DNA of 38,876 bases from Candidatus Sumerlaeota bacterium (GTDB taxonomy: Bacteria > Sumerlaeota > Sumerlaeia > UBA8349), in NCBI GenBank assembly GCA_016931035.1, contig JAFGFN010000177.1, forward strand, positions 1 to 38,876, written 5' to 3'. Shown in pieces: positions 33,554 through 38,876 of this stretch. Below the pieces are notes generated by a model. The model did not search any database and was not told the DNA's origin. It saw nothing but the letters and a program-made list of their open reading frames with translations. Positions within the stretch are counted from its first letter, which is position 1. The number at the start of each line of letters is the position of its first letter. The position numbers and the translations under genes are program-made.

Positions 33554-35560
33554 GGGGACCAAGATCTCGAGTCTCGCGCGCGCGCAACGGTCGGCGAGAA
33601 TCTCATCGAGTTTCTCGGTTCGAACCCGGTTGACGGCGATGGCGCGAAGGTCGTAGCGAACGAGGTCGAGAATCTCCTCGCGCTGGAAATTGGGTTGTTC
33701 GATGTAGACCAGGGCGAAGAAATCGGGCCCTTCGACGATCGGGAGAAACCGCGACCCGTCCGAGGCCGCCTCACGCATCGATGCGCGACCTAACCCCAGG
33801 ATTGCCGGTTTGGGAGAAGACTCGTCATCTAACCATGTCACGTCCGATTCGTCTTCCGCCGAGACTCCGTCGTCCGGCGAGTCCGGTTCGGACGCAAGCG
33901 TTCGCGACGTGGCGTCGATTCCGAGCGCGCGGCTCACTTCCTGGGCAAGGTCGTGGATCTGGGGCAGGAGCGCATCGGGCGATTGCGTCGAGTTCCAAAC
34001 CGCGGCCTCGACCATAGGCTGACAGGTCCGGCTCAAGTCCTGCAAGACGGAGGACGGGACGAGTTGCCACGGGTCGGCTTGACGAACCGGCCACTCCAGG
34101 GCGACCGTCTCGAGACTCACCGTCGAGAACCGGTCGCGCGCTTCCGCCAGGGCCTCCCTCGTTTGGTCCACCAGCCACTGTCTGTGCGGGACATCGCGAT
34201 AGGCTTCGGGCAAGAGACGAACCTGGATCACGGAGAACCGGGGCGCGGTGACGGCTCGAAAAGTCTTGGGGTTCTTTCGAACCGCCGCGTACGCCTGCTC
34301 GGGCGTTATCCTCGTCGTGGGACCCACCAAGGCGTCGAACCGGTCCATCGCTCGGACGACGTCGGCCGCGAGGTGTCGCGCTTGGGTGAGAACGGGCAGC
34401 GTGTCCCACCCCTTCTTCTCGTTGAACCGAGCGACGAGTTCCTGCACTCCCGTCTCGTAGACGTGTCGAGCGAGCCATCCCTTGTTCATCTCGAAATCCG
34501 GGCCGACGAATTCGGGAAAGAGATCCCAGACTTGGTCTTTGGTCAACCGGAGGGCGCCGGCCTTGAGGACCCAGGAGTCGGGATAGAGTAGATCCATCAT
34601 GTGGGCGCGGTTCTGAAGGGCGGGGAAGCGAACCAGTTCGGCCAGGGCGAATTCGTGGCGTTTGCGAAGTTGGAGGAAATAGAGACGCTCGCGAATCGCC
34701 TTCCGCGCTTCGTCGGTCGAAACCTCGCGTTGGGGAGGAGGCTCCTGGCCCTGGAGAAGGTAGAAGCCGTCGGCGGCGCGGATCGGGAGCCCGATTTCGC
34801 CGGGTTCGAGCATGAATGCCTGCCGTTCGAAGGACTCGAAGTAGGTTCCCGGGGAGAAGGGATCGAGCAGCCCCCCCCCGGCGGCGCTCGTCGCCTGCGA
34901 ATGCCGACGCGCGAGGTCGGCGAAATCCGCTTGGCGCGTCATGGCGAGATCGCGGATTTCGAGTATTCGTTGGCGTGTTCGTTCCCACCGTTCGATCGTC
35001 GCGTTCGGCGGGACCTTGAGGAAGATGCAGCGGACGTGCGCCTGGCGACGCGACCACGCGATGGACGGATGTTCGTTGTAGTACTTCTGGACGTCTTCCT
35101 CGGCGACGACGTTCCGGGGCTCGAGACACCGCTCGATCCAAACGAGTTCGTGAACGGGGTAGGTGAGCATTCGGACGCGCGTCCGGCTGAGAGGGTCGGA
35201 CAGGGAAGAGCCGGCGGACTCGGTCGCCAGCATTCGGGTCGCGGCCCATGTCTCGATCGCCCTCTCGACGCGTTTTCGAAGCGCGGCGCGCCGCTTGGCG
35301 TCGACGGTTTCCTCGTAGCGTTGGAAAAGGAGGGGCGTATCGAAGTTCGAGACGAGCAGGTACCGATACAGGTCCGCCTCGGAGAGATCTCCCCACGCGG
35401 CTCGCGCCAGGATGCGCTCTTTGGCGCCACGGTACTTCGAAAACAGCGCCGGATGGGTGTCGAGTCGCTCGGCGGCCCGCACGGGGGCGTTTGAAAGAAG
35501 GCCAGAGCCGGTCAAACAGAGGAAGAGGAGGAATGTTTGGCCCCGAAAGCGGACGGTCAT
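33551..35560 (-). CDS. Exported parvulin (PpiC/SurA-type) peptidyl-prolyl isomerase
   Basis: A 669-residue protein with a signal peptide (about 1-30, FLLFLCLTGSGLL then APVRAA). A chaperone-like helical region (50-165) is followed by a PpiC domain at about 172-275 with conserved DFADLARRHSQ, GGGLLDPFSPG and FMLEPGEIG. A second, degenerate segment with similar order (TPEQAYAAVRKNPKTF, then RFSVIQVRLLPE) begins near residue 440 and may be a decayed parvulin repeat. These proteins fold outer membrane or secreted proteins in the periplasm. Its TAG stop codon lies within the terminal repeat of the MITE-like element. A 6-1-6 palindrome overlaps the ribosome site upstream of ATG 35560. Confidence 0.85.
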   Translation of the reverse strand: MTVRFRGQTFLLFLCLTGSGLLSNAPVRAAERLDTHPALFSKYRGAKERILARAAWGDLSEADLYRYLLVSNFDTPLLFQRYEETVDAKRRAALRKRVERAIETWAATRMLATESAGSSLSDPLSRTRVRMLTYPVHELVWIERCLEPRNVVAEEDVQKYYNEHPSIAWSRRQAHVRCIFLKVPPNATIERWERTRQRILEIRDLAMTRQADFADLARRHSQATSAAGGGLLDPFSPGTYFESFERQAFMLEPGEIGLPIRAADGFYLLQGQEPPPQREVSTDEARKAIRERLYFLQLRKRHEFALAELVRFPALQNRAHMMDLLYPDSWVLKAGALRLTKDQVWDLFPEFVGPDFEMNKGWLARHVYETGVQELVARFNEKKGWDTLPVLTQARHLAADVVRAMDRFDALVGPTTRITPEQAYAAVRKNPKTFRAVTAPRFSVIQVRLLPEAYRDVPHRQWLVDQTREALAEARDRFSTVSLETVALEWPVRQADPWQLVPSSVLQDLSRTCQPMVEAAVWNSTQSPDALLPQIHDLAQEVSRALGIDATSRTLASEPDSPDDGVSAEDESDVTWLDDESSPKPAILGLGRASMREAASDGSRFLPIVEGPDFFALVYIEQPNFQREEILDLVRYDLRAIAVNRVRTEKLDEILADRCARARLEILVP

Positions 35561-35573
35561 CGGGAGTCTCCCG
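35561..35573 (-). promoter_or_regulatory. Palindrome overlapping the ribosome binding site of the PpiC gene
   Basis: CGGGAG-T-CTCCCG is a perfect 6-1-6 inverted repeat directly before the start codon, and contains the GGGAGA ribosome site. As RNA it could fold with a 3-nt loop and hide the site; as DNA it could be an operator. Confidence 0.35.
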
Positions 35574-35651
35574 GTTCTGTGATTCTCGTTGCGGTTCAGG
35601 GCGGCAAGTGCGCCGGCCGAAGGTCTAACGGATCCGACCCGACTGCGCGGT

Positions 35652-36794
35652 TCAGGCCAAGAGCCCCTTGAGCGTTTCCGTCAAACGGTCGATTCCCTCG
35701 CGCGTGTTGTGGACATGAAAGGCCAAGCGTACGAAGTCGTCGCGTTCGAGCGCGACGATTCTCGCCTTCTTGCGCAGATCGTAGCTCAGGGTGCGGCTGT
35801 CGAGTTGCGGATGGCGGAAGCCCATGATGCCCGACCTAGTGGACTCGGGTCCGCCACCTCGAATCTCGCAGCCCAGTTCGCGCAGCCCCATCTCCGCGCA
35901 GTCCTGAAGGTAGATCGTATGGGCGAGGGCGTCTTCGCGTCCGATTTCCTCGATGAACTTGACCCCGGCATCGAACCAGACGAGAGCCGAAAGATTCGCG
36001 GTCGAGTATTCAAACCGCCTTGCGTCGGGCCGGAAGGTCAGGTCGTAGCTCAGGTACTCCGGCCAGTTAACCACCGATTCGCTCCCGACGAACGCCGGGT
36101 CGATCGTGGCGAGGGCGTCGCTGTTCAGATACAGATATCCTTGTCCGTGCGGCCCGAAGAGCCATTTCCAGGCCGAGCCGGCCATCGCCGATATGTGCGC
36201 GCGTTGGACGTCGATCTCCGTGATCCCGAGCGCCTGGGCGGAGTCGACGAAGAAGAACGTTCCTTCTTCCCAACAGGCGCGGCCGATCGGCTCGAGGTCG
36301 TACCGGTAGCCGGTGCACCACTCGACGGCACTCATGGCAAGCAGGCGCGGCCTCTCGCCGTGGATCGTCTCGACGATGCGTTCTTCGTCCGCGCGCCCGT
36401 CCTGCTCCTGGAGGAATTCGAGGTTCACGCCGAATCGGCGCTGCACGTTCATCCACGGATACACGGTCGAAGGATACTCGTGGTCGAGCGTCAGGATCGT
36501 GTCTCCCGCTTGCCAGGCGATGCCGTTGGCGATCACGTTGGCGCCCTCGGCGGTGTGGTGGGTGAGGGCGATTTCTTCGCCCGTCGCGCCCATGATTCGA
36601 GCCAGGTTCTCGCGCAGATCCTGGACGCGTCTGGCTCCCTCGGTCGCCGCCTTCGCGGGGTCGCGAAAAACCCTCTCCGTGAACTCGGAGACGTCGCGAA
36701 ATACCGGCTCGGGCTGAAGAGTCGATCCCGCCGAGTTGAAATACACGTCGGCGTCGGGTTGTGAAAAGAGGTCGCTGGTTGGAGCAAGGTCCAT
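35652..36794 (-). CDS. Aminotransferase class V (cysteine desulfurase-like) PLP enzyme
   Basis: A 380-residue fold-type I PLP enzyme. It begins DVYFNSAGSTLQPEPV, then shows THHTAEGANVIANG (near 95) and the cofactor contacts FFFVDSAQALG. The PLP lysine is in GSAWKWLFGPHGQGYLYL (near 220). It resembles the SufS/CsdA, isopenicillin-N-epimerase and ergothioneine-lyase-like subgroup. The usual cysteine-desulfurase loop Cys near the C-terminus (RSGH-type or RAGHHC-type) was not seen: the region reads GPESTRSGIMGFRHP, so sulfur transfer is doubtful. The reaction is therefore unassigned. ATG 36794 is preferred over 36887, which has no ribosome site and no family-like residues. Confidence 0.85.
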   Translation of the reverse strand: MDLAPTSDLFSQPDADVYFNSAGSTLQPEPVFRDVSEFTERVFRDPAKAATEGARRVQDLRENLARIMGATGEEIALTHHTAEGANVIANGIAWQAGDTILTLDHEYPSTVYPWMNVQRRFGVNLEFLQEQDGRADEERIVETIHGERPRLLAMSAVEWCTGYRYDLEPIGRACWEEGTFFFVDSAQALGITEIDVQRAHISAMAGSAWKWLFGPHGQGYLYLNSDALATIDPAFVGSESVVNWPEYLSYDLTFRPDARRFEYSTANLSALVWFDAGVKFIEEIGREDALAHTIYLQDCAEMGLRELGCEIRGGGPESTRSGIMGFRHPQLDSRTLSYDLRKKARIVALERDDFVRLAFHVHNTREGIDRLTETLKGLLA

Positions 36795-36966
36795 GGCTCG
36801 GGTCCCCCGTGGACGATCGAGAAACGACAGGGATTGGGCCGGGCGCCCACAATTCAGAGGATAGCACTCCAGGCCATCGAGGGCCACCCTGGGTTTTCTC
36901 TCGGGACGAACGCTCCTCGAGGTTCTCGAACGGCCGACGTCGTCCGCACTTCTCCGCGCGTCGCTT

Positions 36967-37938
36967 CTATTCGGCTTCGGCGGGGGGCGTCACATTCAGG
37001 AGTTCGATGTCGAAGATCAGCATCTTGTTCGGGGGAATCGCTCCCGGACCGCTCGCGCCGTATCCGAGGTCGGGAGGGATCCAGATTTGCCACTTGGACC
37101 CCTTCTTCATCCTGGTTAGGCCCTCGGAGAATCCCGGGATCAGACCGCCTTCGCTCTCCCTCAGGACCGGGCCTTGTTCGCTCAACTTCATCTCCAGCGG
37201 GTCCTTGCCGGGGTCGAACACTTCGCCGTCGGCGTAGTAACCCCGGTAGCCGACGTCCATTTGGTCGCCCACCTTGAGCTGCGGGCCGTCGCCCTCCTGC
37301 AGGATCTTGTACTGAAGCCCCGTTTCGGTGACTCGGACTCCGTCTTTCTTGGCGTTCTCGGCCAGGAAACTCTTGGCCTCCGCCAGGTTCTTGGCCGCCT
37401 GGGGGTCGCGCGCCGCGGCGACTTTGACGTCCAAGAGGCGCTGGGATTTCTGGATTACCAGGTCGATCTCCTCTTTCGATAGGGCGAGCGTGCGACTGGC
37501 CAGGGTATCCGACAAACCGCGGACGAAGAGGTCGGTCTCGAATTCGAGCGGTTTGAGATTCATCCCGACATCCGCACCGACGGCAACGCTGAAGAGCTGG
37601 GCCTCCTCTTTCGTGTAGAGATCCTTGGGTTGCTTGCCCGGGGTCAGGCCGTTCATCTTGTCTCGCAACATCGCGATAGCGCTCGTGATTTCGTCGTTGG
37701 TCATCTCGAGGGGTTTCTCGTTCATTGCGTTGTACGCGGATTGAACGACTGCGTCCGGATCCAAACCGTAAGGCTCCATGCTGCGCCCCACTCGGGTGCC
37801 GATGGCGTAGCTGAGTCTGTCGGCGTCATTCTTGAACTCGGGCGCGGCGCCTGGGGCGTCGGGCGATTGGGCCCATGCTCCCGCGGGGATGAGCGCGACG
37901 GCGGCGAGACAAAGGCAGACGAAGAGTTTCGTTCTCAT
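36967..37938 (-). CDS. Exported FKBP-type peptidyl-prolyl isomerase
   Basis: A 323-residue protein with a signal peptide (about 1-23, LAAVALIPAGAWA). Two successive helical segments of the FKBP N-terminal type follow, at about 36-95 (RLSYAIGTRVGRSM) and 112-170 (AQLFSVAVGADVGMNL); Mip/FkpA proteins have one. A linker leads to the FKBP domain (about 205-316): VGYRGYYADGEVFD, LIPGFSEGLTRMKKG, WIPPDLGYG and PNKMLIFDIELL are the active-site strands. It isomerises prolyl bonds and aids folding in the periplasm, possibly as a dimer through the N-terminal helices. AAGGAG lies 6-7 nt before ATG 37938; the longer frame upstream lacks a signal peptide. Confidence 0.92.
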   Translation of the reverse strand: MRTKLFVCLCLAAVALIPAGAWAQSPDAPGAAPEFKNDADRLSYAIGTRVGRSMEPYGLDPDAVVQSAYNAMNEKPLEMTNDEITSAIAMLRDKMNGLTPGKQPKDLYTKEEAQLFSVAVGADVGMNLKPLEFETDLFVRGLSDTLASRTLALSKEEIDLVIQKSQRLLDVKVAAARDPQAAKNLAEAKSFLAENAKKDGVRVTETGLQYKILQEGDGPQLKVGDQMDVGYRGYYADGEVFDPGKDPLEMKLSEQGPVLRESEGGLIPGFSEGLTRMKKGSKWQIWIPPDLGYGASGPGAIPPNKMLIFDIELLNVTPPAEAE

Positions 37939-38024
37939 GAGCGACTCCTTGTTTTGGGATCTGGAGGTTTGCGCCGCGCCTTGCGAAGGGGCGTTAAGGT
38001 TCCGCCTCACGGGTCGCCCCTGAG

Positions 38025-38038
38025 CGGGGAATTCCCCG
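38025..38038. promoter_or_regulatory. Perfect 14-bp palindrome upstream of the FKBP gene
   Basis: CGGGGAATTCCCCG is fully self-complementary. It lies about 90 bp before the FKBP start and could be an operator, but no protein is known for it. Confidence 0.25.
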
Positions 38039-38380
38039 GAGGACGCACTACCGGTCAAGCGGAATCCAACGACACAAGGAACGATGCTACTTGTGTTGAA
38101 AGAGGAAAGCAACAGCAATTCAAACGCGAATTCGATCGCGAGTCACGGGTTGAAAGTCGAGAAACGAGGGGGGAACAAGCGTCTCGTCTGTCGCGGCGCT
38201 CACCATGTTCGTTTCGCCTGGAGTCTCGAGAGAGATTGCGCGAGTGGGATTCGAGAAACCGCGCGACGACGATGCGGGGTGCGCACGTCGTGGGTCAAGG
38301 TGAAACGAGACGCCAAGGACCGGGTGGAGAGGGTCGAAAGCGGGGTCTCGGGGGCGTTGAAAAAAACTTGGAATTTCGCC

Positions 38381-38408
38381 TTGACTTTGATGGGTGGGCT
38401 GGTATGAT
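38381..38408 (+). promoter_or_regulatory. Probable rRNA promoter P1
   Basis: TTGACT (38381-38386) and TATGAT (38403-38408) with a 16-nt spacer; both boxes match at 5 of 6. An A/T-rich stretch (A-run at 38360-38366 and GAATTT at 38371) lies at the place of an UP element. It would give a 23S leader of about 350 nt. Confidence 0.6.
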
Positions 38409-38503
38409 TCGCCGCCTGTGTCTCCGAAGCGGAGAAGCCGAAGGAAGGGTTTCTCGGGCGTTTTTCGAGGAGGCGCGGGCGGGCGCAGAACGCGTCCAAA
38501 AAG

Positions 38504-38535
38504 GTCTTGACAGACAAGACCGCGGTTGAGAGAAT
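38504..38535 (+). promoter_or_regulatory. Possible rRNA promoter P2 with a short palindrome
   Basis: TTGACA (38507-38512), 17 nt, GAGAAT (38530-38535, 4 of 6). The -35 box sits inside GTCTTG-ACAGA-CAAGAC (38504-38520), a perfect 6-bp inverted repeat. Confidence 0.35.
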
Positions 38536-38664
38536 CGTTCCTTGCCCGGTTGAGTCGGGGCGGAACCACCTGAGAGACGCGGTCGCGGGAGAGTCGTCCT
38601 GGGCGATCCTGGACCCGAAGGGTGGAAAACGGCCCCGAGCCCCCAAAGCTCGGCGCCCGGTTCA

Positions 38665-38693
38665 TTGACAGATCAGACTGGAAGTAGTAGAAA
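38665..38693 (+). promoter_or_regulatory. Possible rRNA promoter P3
   Basis: TTGACA (38665-38670), 17 nt, TAGAAA (38688-38693, 4 of 6). It would start transcription about 70 nt before the mature 23S 5' end. Confidence 0.35.
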
Positions 38694-38767
38694 CCAGCAA
38701 ATTCTGACTGGACAACCTCAAAGAAGCGCCAGATGGCTTATAGTAAATGCGTTGAGAACCTTGGTAG

Positions 38768-38876
38768 TGTTAAGCTACTAAGAGCGCACGGTGGATGCCT
38801 TGGCGTCGGAAGGCGATGAAGGACGTGGCAAGCTGCGAAAAGCCTCGGGGAGCCGCAAGCAGGCTTTGATCCGGGG
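38768..38876 (+). rRNA. rrl: 23S ribosomal RNA, 5' end (cut by the window edge)
   Basis: The sequence follows the bacterial 23S rRNA 5' end closely: GTTAAGCTACTAAGAGC, then GCACGGTGGATGCCTTGG, then GGCGATGAAGGACGTG. About 109 bases are inside the window. The mature 5' end is placed by comparison with the E. coli 23S start (GGTTAAGCGACTAAG). No 16S rRNA or tRNA precedes it. Confidence 0.96.

Larger units (their letters stand above)
37939..38767. other. 829-bp gene-free stretch between the FKBP gene and the 23S rRNA
   Basis: No protein gene, no 16S rRNA 3' end (no CACCTCCTT anti-ribosome-site sequence) and no tRNA were found here. It contains a perfect 14-bp palindrome (CGGGGAATTCCCCG, 38025-38038) and three rightward promoter-like sequences (38381-38408, 38507-38535, 38665-38693) that lead into the rRNA. 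Confidence 0.65.

Overview
The window is a G+C-rich stretch of a bacterial chromosome, densely packed with housekeeping and accessory genes on both strands. It looks like a Gram-negative (diderm) organism from a poorly sampled lineage: there are several exported proteins with signal peptides, two periplasm-type peptidyl-prolyl isomerases, an F-type ATP synthase, MutL, and very long secreted proteins. The 23S rRNA gene with no 16S rRNA or tRNA in front of it, and the ATP synthase cluster lacking atpD and atpC, fit groups such as Planctomycetes-like or candidate-phylum bacteria. The phylum cannot be fixed from sequence reading alone.

Layout. 1-5 kb: a TPR membrane protein whose N-terminus is uncertain, an FmdB-type zinc-ribbon protein, a convergent WecG/TagA glycosyltransferase and MutL. 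5-7.4 kb: a short C4 zinc-ribbon protein with a clear terminator, then a two-gene unit (VanY-like M15 peptidase overlapping a two-TM channel with an RCK domain). 7.7-12.2 kb: a 1498-residue secreted gingipain-like (C25) peptidase with two PPC domains and a repetitive unknown C-terminal region. 13-18.1 kb: a KamA-like radical SAM protein and pyruvate phosphate dikinase carrying a histone-H1-like Lys/Ala tail. 18.4-20.3 kb: a FimV-like membrane protein. 20.4-24.7 kb: a ParE/RelE-type toxin-antitoxin pair followed by two paralogous B12-type radical SAM enzymes with a Nudix hydrolase between them. 25-27 kb: an unknown hydrophilic protein and a queuosine-precursor transporter.

27.2-33.3 kb is the ATP synthase cluster, transcribed leftward as atpZ, an AtpI-like gene, atpB, atpE, atpF, atpH, atpA, atpG. 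A heptameric repeat element lies between atpE and atpB. Upstream of it, a 133-bp MITE-like element supplies the stop codon of a SurA/PpiC-like chaperone gene. An aminotransferase class V gene and an exported FKBP-type isomerase follow. The right end holds the start of a 23S rRNA gene, preceded by up to three promoter-like sequences.

The most notable points are the PPDK fused to a basic nucleic-acid-binding-like tail, the modular C-terminus of the C25 peptidase, the paired radical SAM/Nudix locus, the split ATP synthase and rRNA operons, and two kinds of intergenic repeat (heptad arrays and a TIR/REP composite element). All functional calls rest on motif recognition by eye. No database search was possible.
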